DNA from: Simplicispira metamorpha
Lineage (GTDB): Bacteria; Pseudomonadota; Gammaproteobacteria; Burkholderiales; Burkholderiaceae_C
Direction: 5' to 3'
DNA length: 64,000 bases
Assembly (NCBI RefSeq): GCF_004341365.1
Contig: NZ_SLXH01000005.1
Location: forward strand, 98,964-162,963
Shown here: in pieces, positions 46,786 through 56,275 of the stretch
Numbering within the stretch: position 1 is the first letter of the stretch
Layout of the letters: each line of letters opens with the position of its first letter
The notes under the pieces: generated by a model
Databases searched by the model: none
Told to the model about the DNA's origin: nothing
The model's input: only the letters and a program-made list of their open reading frames with translations
Made by a program: the position numbers and the translations under genes

Positions 46786-47304
46786 TCAGTAGTTGCTGCC
46801 ACCTTGGCCGCCACGGCTACCACCGCGTGGGCCATTGCCATAGGGGCTGCGAAAACCGCCATCGCCGCCACGTGCAGCACCGCCGCCGTAACCGCCGCCT
46901 TCGCGGCCACCACCATAACCACCGCCACCACCGTAGCCACCCTCGCGGCCACCGCCATAGCTGCCACCGCCGCCGTAACCACCGCCACCACCACTACGGC
47001 CACCGCCATAACCACCGCCGCCGCCAAAGCCGCCACCACTGCGTGGAGGACGCGGCTCCATGGGGCGGGCTTCATTGACCACAATGCCTCGTCCACCGAG
47101 AGACTGGCCATTCATGCCTTGGATAGCCGCTTGTGCTTCGGCATCGCTGCCCATTTCGACAAAGCCAAAGCCCTTCGAGCGCCCGGTATCGCGCTCCATC
47201 ATGACCTTGGCGCTGGTGACGCTGCCAAATTGACTGAAAGCCTGTTCCAGATCGTTATCACGCACTCCGTACGGCAAATTGCCGACATACAGCTTGTTGC
47301 CCAT
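46786..47304 (-). CDS. Glycine-rich RRM RNA-binding protein (first of tandem pair)
   Basis: 172 residues from the ATG at 47304. RNP2 LYVGNLPY and RNP1 KGFGFVEM define one RRM at 1-80. The rest is a Gly/Tyr/Arg/Ser-rich tail with GGGGYGGG repeats and RGG-like ends (GPRGGSRGG). Bacterial proteins of this kind act as RNA chaperones, often at low temperature. Its RRM is nearly the same as that of the gene at 47576. The leader has GGAGTCCC before the ATG, as does the paralogue. Confidence 0.9.
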   Translation of the reverse strand: MGNKLYVGNLPYGVRDNDLEQAFSQFGSVTSAKVMMERDTGRSKGFGFVEMGSDAEAQAAIQGMNGQSLGGRGIVVNEARPMEPRPPRSGGGFGGGGGYGGGRSGGGGGYGGGGSYGGGREGGYGGGGGYGGGREGGGYGGGAARGGDGGFRSPYGNGPRGGSRGGQGGSNY

Positions 47305-47505
47305 TAAGGGACTCCTCAAAAACACATATGACAAAGCGATAGAGCCCCAAAAACGCCGTCAGCCCACCGTATGGATGCGCCACGCCTACCCTGAAGGATC
47401 ACCGCAAACCCAAAGCAGGCATGGCCTGCAAGCGCATTATGTTCCGGAGGTTTGGCCGAAAGGCAAGGGTTTTTACGATCTACAGCACGTCTTTTACGTG
47501 AGGAC

Positions 47506-47537
47506 ATAAAAAAAGGAACCCGAAGGTTCCTTTTTTG
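47506..47537. terminator. Bidirectional-looking intrinsic terminator
   Basis: AAAAAAAGGAACC, loop CGAA, GGTTCCTTTTTT. The stem has A-run and T-run on both sides, so it can stop transcripts in either direction. It lies 39 bases past the 47576-47983 gene and would end its transcript. Confidence 0.85.
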
Positions 47538-47575
47538 CGCAGCTTGCAGACACTGAGTCTGCAAATGCTGTGTGC

Positions 47576-47983
47576 TTAGTAGCTGCTACGGCCACCGCCG
47601 TAACCACCGCCACCACCACCGCCGTAGCCGCCACCACCGCCGCCGCCGCTACGGCCACCGCCGTAACCGCCGCCGCCACCACCGTAGCCGCCACCACCGC
47701 CGCCGCCGAAGCCACCGCTACGGGGAGCGCGTGGTTCCATGGGGCGGGCTTCGTTGACTACGAGGTCACGGCCACCAAAGTTTTGACCATGCACGCCTTG
47801 GATAGCGGCTTGTGCTTCGGCATCGCTGCCCATTTCGACAAAGCCAAAGCCCTTCGAGCGGCCGGTGTCACGTTCCATCATCACCTTGGCGCTGGAAACG
47901 GAGCCGTACTGGCTGAAGGTTTGTTCCAGATCGCTGTCACGGAACGTGTAGGGCAGGTTGCCCACGTAAAGTTTGTTGCCCAT
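47576..47983 (-). CDS. Glycine-rich RRM RNA-binding protein (second of tandem pair)
   Basis: 135 residues from the ATG at 47983. Same RRM as the neighbour (MGNKLYVGNLPY, then GRSKGFGFVEMGSDAEAQAA), differing at a minority of positions, with a shorter tail of GGGGYGGG units ending in GGGRSSY. It has its own long leader (over 150 bases without a gene) and its own terminator, so the pair seem to be separate transcription units made by duplication. Confidence 0.9.
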   Translation of the reverse strand: MGNKLYVGNLPYTFRDSDLEQTFSQYGSVSSAKVMMERDTGRSKGFGFVEMGSDAEAQAAIQGVHGQNFGGRDLVVNEARPMEPRAPRSGGFGGGGGGGYGGGGGGYGGGRSGGGGGGGYGGGGGGGYGGGRSSY

Positions 47984-48239
47984 AAAGGACTCCTCAAAAA
48001 ACATGAAAACGCGATGGAGTCCGACGCAATCAACAAACCTGTGACGACTTCAAAGACGCGAAACTGACCAATCACCGCTAACTTAACTACTTTCCAGCCC
48101 AGAGAGCAGAAAAGCGGGTTCATTATGAGTCAATTTGCATAACGTCTTGGCATTTATTTTTCAACGACCTTTACGGCACTGGACTGGGCGAGGGTTTATC
48201 AGGAGATAAGGCGTAGTTTTTCCATTGCGGCACAGTATG

Positions 48240-48393
48240 ATCGCGCCGTCTTTGGGGAGTAGCCGGCCCAGGTGCAATGCCTGTGCGCTGCTGTCAACAC
48301 ACTTGGGGCCCCACGCTCCATGGCAGCCGCAGTCTTCGGATTGGCAAGACCATTGACCGCACACCGTCCCTGAGCCGGAGTCGGAGTGCGGTC
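48240..48393 (+). promoter_or_regulatory. yybP-ykoY-type manganese riboswitch (probable)
   Basis: Upstream of the GDT1-type gene. CTTTGGGGAGTAGCC at 48250-48264 is the hallmark of this class, and GTCAACACACT at 48293-48303 and GGCAAGACCA at 48343-48352 resemble the E. coli mntP element. GACCGCAC (48355-48362) and GTGCGGTC (48386-48393) form the likely switching hairpin before the start codon. Known members bind Mn2+ and turn on exporters. Confidence 0.75.
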
Positions 48394-48434
48394 GATGCGT
48401 TTATCCACCTGTCCGGCCAGACCTGATCACTCCC

Positions 48435-48998
48435 ATGGAAGCTTTCCTCGTCTCTACCTCCATCGTTGCCCTGGCCGAAATGGGCGACAAAACACAGTTG
48501 CTGGCGCTGGTGCTGGCGGCGCGTTTTCGCAAGCCCTGGCCCATCGTGCTGGGCATTTTTGTGGCTACCGTGCTCAACCATGCCCTGGCAGGCGCTGCCG
48601 GAGCCTGGGTCACCACCGTGCTGGGGCCGCAGGTGCTGCGCTGGGTACTGGGGGTGTCGTTTATCGCTATGGCCGTCTGGATGCTGATTCCCGACAAGCT
48701 CGACGACGGCGAAACCGGCAACGCGCCGCGCCTGGGCGTGTTTGGCACCACCGTGCTGGCGTTTTTTCTGGCCGAAATGGGCGACAAGACGCAGATCGCC
48801 ACCGTCATGTTGGCAGCGCAGTACAACGCTTATGCCTGGGTGGTGGCGGGCACCACGCTGGGCATGATGCTGGCCAACGCCCCGGTCGTCTGGCTGGGCG
48901 AGCGCATGATGCGGCGCGTGCCGGTGCGGGCTGTGCATATTGTTTCGGCGCTGATTTTTCTGGCTTTGGGCGTGCTGGCATTGTGGGTACCCGCCTGA
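48435..48998 (+). CDS. TMEM165/GDT1 family (UPF0016) manganese exporter-like protein
   Basis: 187 residues, six membrane helices in two repeats. Each repeat has the family signature EMGDKTQ (residues 15-21 and 114-120). Related bacterial proteins (MneA) export Mn2+; eukaryotic ones move Mn2+ or Ca2+ and H+. The probable Mn2+ riboswitch in its leader supports manganese export. It is monocistronic. Confidence 0.88.
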   Translation: MEAFLVSTSIVALAEMGDKTQLLALVLAARFRKPWPIVLGIFVATVLNHALAGAAGAWVTTVLGPQVLRWVLGVSFIAMAVWMLIPDKLDDGETGNAPRLGVFGTTVLAFFLAEMGDKTQIATVMLAAQYNAYAWVVAGTTLGMMLANAPVVWLGERMMRRVPVRAVHIVSALIFLALGVLALWVPA

Positions 48999-49021
48999 GT
49001 ACGCTTTTGCTATAGTGCCCC

Positions 49022-49073
49022 CACGCGCCGATTTGCCACAGCTTGCGGGCGCTTTATAAATCCTGCTAAAGAC
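49022..49073 (+). promoter_or_regulatory. SAM-II riboswitch (probable)
   Basis: GCGCCGATTTGCCACAGC, TTGCGGGCGC, TTTATAAATCCTGCTAAAGA lies just upstream of metX. It agrees with the SAM-II aptamer pattern (P1 GCGC/GCGC pair, GATTT, CTTGC, ATAAAT, GCTAAA). SAM-II binds S-adenosylmethionine and lowers metX expression. Confidence 0.8.
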
Positions 49074-49085
49074 AGACCGACACCC

Positions 49086-49121
49086 CGCCCGGCCACGTTT
49101 TTAGCGTTGCCGGGTTTTTTT
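49086..49121 (+). terminator. Terminator hairpin abutting the metX start codon
   Basis: CCCGGC at 49088-49093 pairs with GCCGGG at 49109-49114 and is followed at once by seven T and then ATG at 49122. No separate Shine-Dalgarno sequence is seen. It may be the switch that the SAM-II aptamer controls. Confidence 0.65.
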
Positions 49122-50315
49122 ATGTCGTTCATTGCCACCCCTCAGTTTTTGCATTTTCCCGAGGCGCTGCCACTGCAAAGCGGTGCCTCCATCCGCGACT
49201 ACCAACTCGCCTTCGAGACCTACGGCCAGCTCAACGCCGATCGCTCCAACGCCGTGCTGGTGTGCCATGCGCTCAACGCATCGCACCATGTGGCCGGCGT
49301 TTATGCGGGCCAGGACAAAAGCGAGGGCTGGTGGAACAACATGATCGGCCCCGGCAAGAGCGTGGATACCAACCGCTTTTTTGTCATCGGGGTGAACAAC
49401 CTGGGTTCGTGCTTTGGCTCCACCGGCCCCATGCACCCGCACCCCGACACCGGACAGGTCTATGGCGCTGATTTTCCGGTGGTCACGGTGGAAGACTGGG
49501 TCAATGCCCAGGCCCGGCTGCTCGACCGGCTGGGCATCACGCAGCTGGCCGCCGTGCTCGGCGGCAGCTTGGGCGGCATGCAGGCGCTTTCCTGGACGCT
49601 GCAATACCCCGAGCGCGTGCGCCACGCCGTGGTGGTGGCCAGCGCACCCAACCTCACGGCCGAGAACATCGCCTTCAACGAAGTGGCGCGGCGCGCCATC
49701 GTCACCGACCCGGATTTTCATGGCGGGCACTTTTACCAGCATGGCGTCATCCCCAAGCGCGGCCTGCGCATTGCCCGCATGATTGGCCACATCACGTACC
49801 TGAGCGACGACGTGATGAACGAGAAATTTGGCCGCCAACTGCGCCAGCGGGTGATGGACAAAACCACCAGCGAAGGCGCCGCAGCCAACCCGGCACCCGT
49901 GCCCACGCAGGGCGCCGGGGCCTACCTGTACAGCACGCAAGACATCGAGTTCCAGATCGAGAGCTACCTGCGCTACCAGGGCGACAAGTTCAGCGAATAC
50001 TTCGACGCCAACACCTACCTGCTCATCACCCGCGCGCTGGACTACTTTGACCCCGCCCGTGCCCACGGTGGCAACCTCACGCAGGCGCTGGCGCGCGCCA
50101 CGGCCAAATTCCTGCTGGTCAGCTTCACCACCGACTGGCGCTTCTCGCCCAAGCGCAGCCGTGAGATCGTCAAGGCGCTGCTCGACAACCGCCGCGACGT
50201 GAGCTACGCCGAAATCGACGCGCCCCACGGGCATGATGCCTTTTTGCTCGATGACGCCCGCTACATGGGCGTAGTAAGCTCATATTTTGATAGCATTGAA
50301 AAGGAGCTGGCATGA
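49122..50315 (+). CDS. metX: Homoserine O-acyltransferase MetX
   Basis: 397 residues from the ATG at 49122. Alpha/beta hydrolase fold with the nucleophile Ser149 in [10 protein letters not shown], Asp in DWRFSP near 341 and His in HGHDAFLLD near 371. It acylates homoserine, opening methionine synthesis from aspartate. Some MetX proteins use succinyl-CoA rather than acetyl-CoA, which I cannot separate here. metW overlaps its end by four bases. Its last codons carry ATTTTGATAGCATTGAAA, a faint match to the dispersed repeat. Confidence 0.93.
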   Translation: MSFIATPQFLHFPEALPLQSGASIRDYQLAFETYGQLNADRSNAVLVCHALNASHHVAGVYAGQDKSEGWWNNMIGPGKSVDTNRFFVIGVNNLGSCFGSTGPMHPHPDTGQVYGADFPVVTVEDWVNAQARLLDRLGITQLAAVLGGSLGGMQALSWTLQYPERVRHAVVVASAPNLTAENIAFNEVARRAIVTDPDFHGGHFYQHGVIPKRGLRIARMIGHITYLSDDVMNEKFGRQLRQRVMDKTTSEGAAANPAPVPTQGAGAYLYSTQDIEFQIESYLRYQGDKFSEYFDANTYLLITRALDYFDPARAHGGNLTQALARATAKFLLVSFTTDWRFSPKRSREIVKALLDNRRDVSYAEIDAPHGHDAFLLDDARYMGVVSSYFDSIEKELA

Positions 50316-50902
50316 CCGAAAAAGCCACCATGCAGGCCATTGCTGCCCTGGTGCCGCAAGGCAGCCGTGTGCTCGATCTGGGCTGCGGCGACGGCGCGCT
50401 GCTGGACTATTTGCAGCGCAGCAGAGGTTGCAGCGGCTACGGCGTGGAGATTGCCGACGCCAACGTGCTGGCCTGCGTACGCCGGGGCGTCAACGTCATC
50501 CAGCTCAATCTGGACGAGGGCCTGGCGCTGTTTGCCGACAACTCTTTCGATGTGGTGCTGCAAATCGACACCCTGCCCCACCTGCGCAACGCCGAGGTCA
50601 TGCTGCGCGAGACGGCGCGCGTGGGCCGTGCGGGCATCGTTGCCTTTCCCAACTTTGCCCACTGGCCCAACCGGCTGTCGGTGCTGCGCGGGCGCATGCC
50701 GGTCACGCGCCGCTTGCCTTACCAGTGGTACGACACGCCCAACATCCGCGTCGGCACGTACAAGGATTTTGAAGTGCTGGCGCACAAAAACCAGCTGCGC
50801 ATTCTCGACGCCTTTGGCCTGCAAGAGGGCCGCACCGTGCGCTTTCTGCCCAACGCGCGCGCGGGCACGGCGGTGTTCCATTTCGAGCGCGGCGGCGCCT
50901 GA
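50312..50902 (+). CDS. metW: Methionine biosynthesis protein MetW
   Basis: 196 residues. SAM-dependent methyltransferase-like fold with [15 protein letters not shown] near residue 20 and the MetW blocks [18 protein letters not shown] and [21 protein letters not shown]. MetW is encoded with MetX in many proteobacteria and is needed for its activity. The ATG overlaps the metX stop. Confidence 0.93.
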   Translation: MTEKATMQAIAALVPQGSRVLDLGCGDGALLDYLQRSRGCSGYGVEIADANVLACVRRGVNVIQLNLDEGLALFADNSFDVVLQIDTLPHLRNAEVMLRETARVGRAGIVAFPNFAHWPNRLSVLRGRMPVTRRLPYQWYDTPNIRVGTYKDFEVLAHKNQLRILDAFGLQEGRTVRFLPNARAGTAVFHFERGGA

Positions 50903-50935
50903 TCGCCCTGTCTGCCCCCACCTAAAATCACCGCC

Positions 50936-51766
50936 ATGACCTTCCTCGACATGCTGCGCAACGCGGCCACGCAAAACAACTCCATGCTGTGCGTGGGCCT
51001 GGACCCCGAGCCCACCCGCTTTCCTGCCACCATGCAGGGCAACCCGCGCAAGATTTACGACTTCTGTGCCGCCATCGTCGATGCCACCGCCGACCTGGTG
51101 TGTGCCTTCAAGCCGCAAATCGCCTACTTTGCCGCCCACGGCGCCGAAGACCAGCTCGAGCGCCTGATGCAGCACCTGCGCGCCAACGCGCCGCACGTGC
51201 CCGTCATCCTGGACGCCAAGCGCGGCGACATCGGCTCCACTGCCGAGCAGTACGCCAAAGAAGCCTTCGAGCGCTACGGCGCCGACGCCGTCACGCTCTC
51301 GCCGTTCATGGGCTTTGACTCGGTGGAGCCGTATTTGCAGTACCCGGGCAAGGGCGCATTTTTGCTCTGCCGCACCTCCAACCCCGGTGGCGACGACCTG
51401 CAAAACCAGCGCCTGGCCAGCGTGGACGGCCAGCCGCTGTTGTACGAGCACCTGGCCCGCCTGGCGCAAGGGCCGTGGAACAAAAACGGCCAGCTCGGCC
51501 TAGTGGTGGGCGCTACTTACCCCGCCGAGATCGAGCGCGTGCGCGCCCTGGCGCCCACGGTGCCGCTGCTCATTCCCGGTGTGGGCGCGCAGGGCGGCGA
51601 CGCCGCCGCCACCGTGCGCGCAGGCTGGCGTGCCAACGGCCCCATCATCGTCAACTCCTCGCGCGCCATCCTGTACGCCAGCGGTGGCGCCGACTTTGCC
51701 GACGCCGCCCGCCGCGAAGCCCAAAAAACCCGCGACCTGCTGCAAGCCGCCCGCCCTGGCGCCTGA
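50936..51766 (+). CDS. pyrF: Orotidine 5'-phosphate decarboxylase, type 2
   Basis: 276 residues, the longer type 2 form. The catalytic motif [10 protein letters not shown] starts at Asp93, with Lys95. N-terminal [12 protein letters not shown] and C-terminal [12 protein letters not shown] are typical. It makes UMP from OMP. It follows metW after 33 bases and may be read from the same transcript, though the functions are unrelated. Confidence 0.94.
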   Translation: MTFLDMLRNAATQNNSMLCVGLDPEPTRFPATMQGNPRKIYDFCAAIVDATADLVCAFKPQIAYFAAHGAEDQLERLMQHLRANAPHVPVILDAKRGDIGSTAEQYAKEAFERYGADAVTLSPFMGFDSVEPYLQYPGKGAFLLCRTSNPGGDDLQNQRLASVDGQPLLYEHLARLAQGPWNKNGQLGLVVGATYPAEIERVRALAPTVPLLIPGVGAQGGDAAATVRAGWRANGPIIVNSSRAILYASGGADFADAARREAQKTRDLLQAARPGA

Positions 51767-51824
51767 GCGCGGGTGGCATCCAGCGCGCCCTGCCCTGCCC
51801 GGCAGGGCGGTTGGCCCCCTGAAA

Positions 51825-51890
51825 AACTATTATTTTTATAGCTGGTAGCGCCCACCCCGCAAGGGTTAAAGGCTGATTTGGCATAAAAAC
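51825..51890 (+). repeat. Dispersed intergenic repeat
   Basis: ATTATTTTTATAGCTGGTAG, CGCCCACCCCGCAAGGGTTA, AAGGCTGATTTGGC: a full-length copy. The remainder of 51767-52065 holds only GC-rich sequence and the upstream region of the receptor gene. Confidence 0.75.
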
Positions 51891-52065
51891 AGGGCGCGCC
51901 GTGCTGATGGAAGGTGGCGGTTTTTTGCCCCACAGGATGGCGCTGGCTGCGCGGGCTGCGGCGCCTGGAAGGCGGTCGATCTGTCAAACAAGGAAGCCAC
52001 AATCGAACGAACGTTTTGTGCAGCGCAGCGGCCTTGGCTGAGAGCGCACATTTTCCTGGGCCCCT

Positions 52066-53748
52066 ATGTTTTCCTTTTTTCCCCGCAAAGAACAACAAGC
52101 CTTGGTGGCTCTGGAGCAATCCATTGATGCCATCGTCAGCATTGACCAGCACAACCGCGTCGTGTTCTACAACGATGCCGCCGAGCGCCTGTGGGGCTGG
52201 CAGCGCAGCGAGGTGCTGGGGCAGAACGTGAAAATGCTGGTGCCCCAGATGCACCAGGACGCGCACGACGGCTACATCCAGCGCCACCGCAGCTCCGGAG
52301 AAAACCGCATCGTCGGCACCTTTCGCGAAGTGGCGCTCACCACGCGCTCGGGCGCGCAGGTCTGGGTGTCGCTGGCGCTGTCGCGCACCGATGTGGGCAG
52401 CAAAGCGGGCTACACCGCCGTGGTGCGCGACATCAGTGCCGAGCGCGAATCGCGCGAAATGGTGCGCCAAACCCTGGAGCAGGCCGTCGATGCCGTGGTG
52501 ACGATCGATGCGCACAACTGCGTCACCCTGTTCAACGCCGCTGCCGAGCGCCTGTGGGGCTACCCGCGCCAGGCCGTGCTGGGGCAGAACGTGAAAATGC
52601 TGGTGCCCCAGGGGCTGCGCACGCAGCACGACGGCTTCATCGACGCCAACCGCCGCACCGGCCAGGACAAGATCGTGGGCACCACGCGCGAAGTGCGCAT
52701 AGAGCGTGCCGATGGCGGCATCCTGTGGGGCGTGCTGTCGCTGTCCAAAGTGCGCCTGGAAGGCAAAATCCTCTACACCGCTTTTGTCAAGGACGTGACC
52801 GAGCAGGTGCAGCAGCGCGAGCACATGCGCATTTTGTCGATGGTGGCCGCTGGCACGGAAAACTCGGTCATCGTCACCAACAAGCAAGGGCTGATCGAAT
52901 ACGTCAACCCCGGCTTCACCCGCCTGTTTGGCTGGGAGCCCCACGAAGTCATGGGGCGCAAACCCGGCGCCATCCTGCAAGGCAAACTCACCGACCCGGC
53001 CACCGTGCGCCGCATGAGCGAGCGCATTGCCGCGGCCAAGCCGTTCTACGAAGAGGTGGTCAATTACCACAAAGACGGCGCGCCGCTGTGGATCTCGCTG
53101 GCCATCAACCCGTTGTTCGATGCGCAAGGCCACGTCGAGCGGCACATCTCCGTCACCGCCAACATCACGCAGACCAAGCTGGCGTTTCTGGAGAACGCGG
53201 TGCGCCTGTCGGCCATCCGCGAGTCCACCTGCATGTTCGATGTGGACTTGCGCGGCCAACCCACCGATGCCAGCCCGGCTCTGCTGCGCCGCCTGAACGC
53301 CAGCGCACTGGCCCAGGTGGCGCAGCCACTGGGCCAGGCCATGGCGCGCCAACTGACGCCCGAGCGGCTGGCGCGTTTGCAGGCCGGCGAACCGCTGCAC
53401 AGCAACTTTGCCATCGAGGCCCCCGGCTGCGAGCCGCTGTGGCTGGTGGCCACCTTCAGCCCCGTGCGCGACATCGACGGTGCGCTGGAAAAAGTGGTCG
53501 TGTATGGCCAAGACCAGTCGGTGCAAAAGCAGACCATGGAGCGCATCGCCGACATCGTGGCCACCATCAACGCCATCTCCATGCAGACCAACCTGCTCTC
53601 GCTCAACGCCGCCATCGAGGCCGCGCGGGCCGGCGAAGCGGGCCGGGGCTTTGCGGTGGTGGCGGGCGAAGTGCGCAGCCTGGCTGCCAAAACCTCCTCG
53701 TCAGCACGCGAAATCGGCACCATGCTGACGCAGCAGGAAAACGCATAG
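52066..53748 (+). CDS. Soluble PAS-domain chemoreceptor with short signalling hairpin
   Basis: 560 residues without a membrane segment. Three clear PAS domains (about 12-130, 135-255, 262-385) and a fourth PAS-like block (about 390-480). The first two share [10 protein letters not shown] and are likely duplicates. The C-terminal part has the chemoreceptor tip ([20 protein letters not shown], then [15 protein letters not shown]) but stops about 20 residues later, so most of the return arm of the coiled coil is missing. No base change points to a recent frameshift. It resembles BdlA/Aer-type energy or redox sensors. Confidence 0.85.
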   Translation: MFSFFPRKEQQALVALEQSIDAIVSIDQHNRVVFYNDAAERLWGWQRSEVLGQNVKMLVPQMHQDAHDGYIQRHRSSGENRIVGTFREVALTTRSGAQVWVSLALSRTDVGSKAGYTAVVRDISAERESREMVRQTLEQAVDAVVTIDAHNCVTLFNAAAERLWGYPRQAVLGQNVKMLVPQGLRTQHDGFIDANRRTGQDKIVGTTREVRIERADGGILWGVLSLSKVRLEGKILYTAFVKDVTEQVQQREHMRILSMVAAGTENSVIVTNKQGLIEYVNPGFTRLFGWEPHEVMGRKPGAILQGKLTDPATVRRMSERIAAAKPFYEEVVNYHKDGAPLWISLAINPLFDAQGHVERHISVTANITQTKLAFLENAVRLSAIRESTCMFDVDLRGQPTDASPALLRRLNASALAQVAQPLGQAMARQLTPERLARLQAGEPLHSNFAIEAPGCEPLWLVATFSPVRDIDGALEKVVVYGQDQSVQKQTMERIADIVATINAISMQTNLLSLNAAIEAARAGEAGRGFAVVAGEVRSLAAKTSSSAREIGTMLTQQENA

Positions 53749-53884
53749 ACCCGCCGGGCACGCCCCGCCCGGAAGAAAACATTGCACGACCGAAGCGGGC
53801 CACACGACAATCCAGCCATTGCACCGCCCCAGCGCACTGCACTGGCTGGAGCGGGTTCTGTGTTTTCCTTGTCGGGCCCTGATC

Positions 53885-55858
53885 ATGTCGCTGCTTCACC
53901 GCCTCAGTCTTTTTCAAAAATTCATCATCCTGGGCCTGATCGGATTGTCGATGAGTGCCCTGCCCACTTTTTTGTACGTCAGCACTTCGCTGAACGACAT
54001 TGCCTCGGCGCGGCGTGAAGTGACCGGCGCCGCCCCCTTGTTTGCCCTGAACAAGCTGGTGCAGCTGATGCAGGTACACCGGGGCTTGTCGGCCAGCATG
54101 CTCAGCGGCAACGCCGAGCTGGGCGCGCGCCGCCCGGCCGTGCGCGACGCCATTGGCAAGGCGCTGGACGAGGTGGACACCCGTTTCAAGGCCGCCCAGG
54201 TCAGCAGCGCCGATGCCAGCGCCTGGAGCCAGGCCAAGCAGGCCTGGCAGGCGCTGGAGCCCCAGGTGGCCAACCGCAGCCTGGGCGCACCGCAAAGCAC
54301 GGCCCAGCACACCCAGCTGATTGCCAACATCATGCTGCTGGGCGAATCGCTGCGCCACGACTACGGCCTGCAGGTAGAGCACGACGAGGCCATCAGCGCG
54401 CTGATCCAATCCACACTGGTACACGCCCCCATGCTGAGCGAAAAGCTGGGCATCATGCGGGCGCAAGGGTCGAGCTTTCTGGTGCTGGGCGAACTGACCC
54501 CGCAGGGCAAAAGCACCCTGCAAGGGTTGCAGCAACGTGCTGGCGAGCTGCATGGCGAAACGTTCCGCAGCTTTGAGCGTGCCATGGCCAGCCACCCCGC
54601 CTTCCGCCAGACCCTGCAAGGCCCGGTGCAAGACTTGCAGGCCCGCATCCAGGCCACGCGCCAGATGGCCGACCAGAACCTGATCAATGCGGCCGAGCTG
54701 AAGATGCCCGCCAAAGACTACTTTGACGACTTCACCCGCACCATCGACGCGCTGTTTTCCGTCAACGCCACCGCCATGGACAGCCTGCAAAACGCCCTGC
54801 AAACGCGCGTGACGCGGCTGCAATACATGCTGCTGTGGGTGGCATTGGCCCTGGTGGCCACGCTGTCGATGACGACGGCGATGGCGCTGGTGTTTGTGCG
54901 CTCCATCACCCAGCCGCTGGCCAAGGCCGAAGCGCTGGCCCGCGCCGTGGCCAACGGCGATCTGAGCGGCGCCGACCAGCCGCACGGCACCAACGAAGTG
55001 GGCATGCTCATCGAGGCCCAGCAGCAAATGCGCGCCAAGCTGCGCCCCGTGGTCGAACAGGTGCGCCGGGGCTCGGAGAGCGTGGCCATTGCCAGCGGCG
55101 AAATCGCCCAGGGCAACAGCGACCTGTCCGCGCGCACCGAAAGCCAGGCCAGCGCCCTGGAGCAAACCGCCGCTGCCATGGAGCAGCTCAGCTCCACCGT
55201 GCGCCAAAACGCCGACAGCGCCCGCCAGGCCAACCAGCTGGCCGAAAGCGCCAGCACCGTGGCCACGCAGGGCGGCGAGGTGGTGGCCCAGGTGGTGACC
55301 ACCATGCACGACATCAATGCCGCCTCGCGCAAGATTGCCGACATCATCGGCGTCATCGACGGCATTGCCTTCCAGACCAACATTCTGGCGCTCAATGCTG
55401 CCGTGGAAGCGGCCCGCGCGGGCGAACAGGGCCGGGGCTTTGCCGTGGTGGCCAGCGAGGTGCGCAGCCTGGCCGGTCGCTCGGCCGCAGCGGCCAAAGA
55501 GATCAAGACGCTGATCCAGGCCAGCGTGGAGCGCGTGGAGCACGGCAACAGCCTGGCGGATCGCGCGGGCACCACCATGACCGAGGTGGTCACCTCCATC
55601 CGCCGCGTGACCGACATCATGGGCGAGATCAGCGCGGCCAGCCAGGAGCAGTCGCAAGGCGTGGCCCAGGTGGGCGATGCCGTCACGCAGATGGACCAGG
55701 TCACGCAGCAAAACGCTGCCTTGGTCGAAGAAATGGCCGCCGCCGCCAGTAGCCTGCGCAGCCAGGCGCAGGAGCTGGTACAGGTGGTGTCGATATTCAA
55801 ACTCGGCCATGGCGATGCAGGCCAACGCCAGGCAGTGCGCACGCTGGGCATGGGCTAA
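53885..55858 (+). CDS. Methyl-accepting chemotaxis protein
   Basis: 657 residues from the ATG at 53885. TM1 is [20 protein letters not shown] at about 14-33, then a periplasmic helical region of about 285 residues that includes HRGLSASML, a pattern seen in NIT-type nitrate-sensing bundles. TM2 is near 318-340, then HAMP, then a complete signalling domain with [20 protein letters not shown] and [18 protein letters not shown]. The ligand is unknown. It lies 136 bases after the PAS receptor. Confidence 0.92.
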   Translation: MSLLHRLSLFQKFIILGLIGLSMSALPTFLYVSTSLNDIASARREVTGAAPLFALNKLVQLMQVHRGLSASMLSGNAELGARRPAVRDAIGKALDEVDTRFKAAQVSSADASAWSQAKQAWQALEPQVANRSLGAPQSTAQHTQLIANIMLLGESLRHDYGLQVEHDEAISALIQSTLVHAPMLSEKLGIMRAQGSSFLVLGELTPQGKSTLQGLQQRAGELHGETFRSFERAMASHPAFRQTLQGPVQDLQARIQATRQMADQNLINAAELKMPAKDYFDDFTRTIDALFSVNATAMDSLQNALQTRVTRLQYMLLWVALALVATLSMTTAMALVFVRSITQPLAKAEALARAVANGDLSGADQPHGTNEVGMLIEAQQQMRAKLRPVVEQVRRGSESVAIASGEIAQGNSDLSARTESQASALEQTAAAMEQLSSTVRQNADSARQANQLAESASTVATQGGEVVAQVVTTMHDINAASRKIADIIGVIDGIAFQTNILALNAAVEAARAGEQGRGFAVVASEVRSLAGRSAAAAKEIKTLIQASVERVEHGNSLADRAGTTMTEVVTSIRRVTDIMGEISAASQEQSQGVAQVGDAVTQMDQVTQQNAALVEEMAAAASSLRSQAQELVQVVSIFKLGHGDAGQRQAVRTLGMG

Positions 55859-55954
55859 AAGCCGGTACTGCCCAGATGGGCGCGGTTTCAGGACAAGACC
55901 TGCGGCGCGGTCTTTTCCTGTCCTCTCTTTCTTAGAGAAATACTTTGGATAAAT

Positions 55955-56114
55955 ACATAGTAGTAATAGTAGAGGGCTCGGTTTTCTGGGGATAACTCCC
56001 GTTTCCCCTTGTCTGACAAAGGGTTGCACTCCGGCCATGCCTGTGCCCTGCGCCCTGTGCCTGCTGTCGCCCCAACGGGGATAACCTGGTGCCGGGTCGT
56101 TTTTCTGTGGATAA
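55955..56114 (-). other. DnaA-box/DnaA-trio module, copy C (inverted)
   Basis: Read on the minus strand: box 1 TTATCCACA begins at 56114, box 2 TTATCCCCG at 56084 (+30), box 3 variant TTATCCCCA at 55995 (+119), then CTACTATTACTACTATGT from 55972 to 55955 (+23). Spacing is the same as in copies A and B at 17 kb. The stretch 55859-56266 has no gene. Confidence 0.75.
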
Positions 56115-56204
56115 CTATTGCCTTGTGCCAGTTTTGTCCCCAGGGTTTTCCCGCGTGCCCGGGGCGGGCGCAGACCGCCGCGCTGCGCTGTGGCGCAGGC
56201 GGTC

Positions 56205-56275
56205 AAATTACTATTACTTTGATAGCTGCAAGCGCTTGATAAGCGGGCGCTGAAGCCTGTTTTGGCTTAAATTTT
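56205..56275 (+). repeat. Dispersed intergenic repeat
   Basis: ACTATTACTTTGATAGCTGC, AAGCGCTTGATAAGCGGGCG, CTGAAGCCTGTTTTGGCTTA. A full-length copy that runs into the stop codon of the DUF779 gene. Confidence 0.8.

Noticed and set aside
46860..47040. Short regular repeats that look at first like a CRISPR array or minisatellite
   Set aside because: They are the Gly/Tyr codons of the RRM protein tail, in frame, without constant repeat and spacer lengths. The same holds for 47590-47710.
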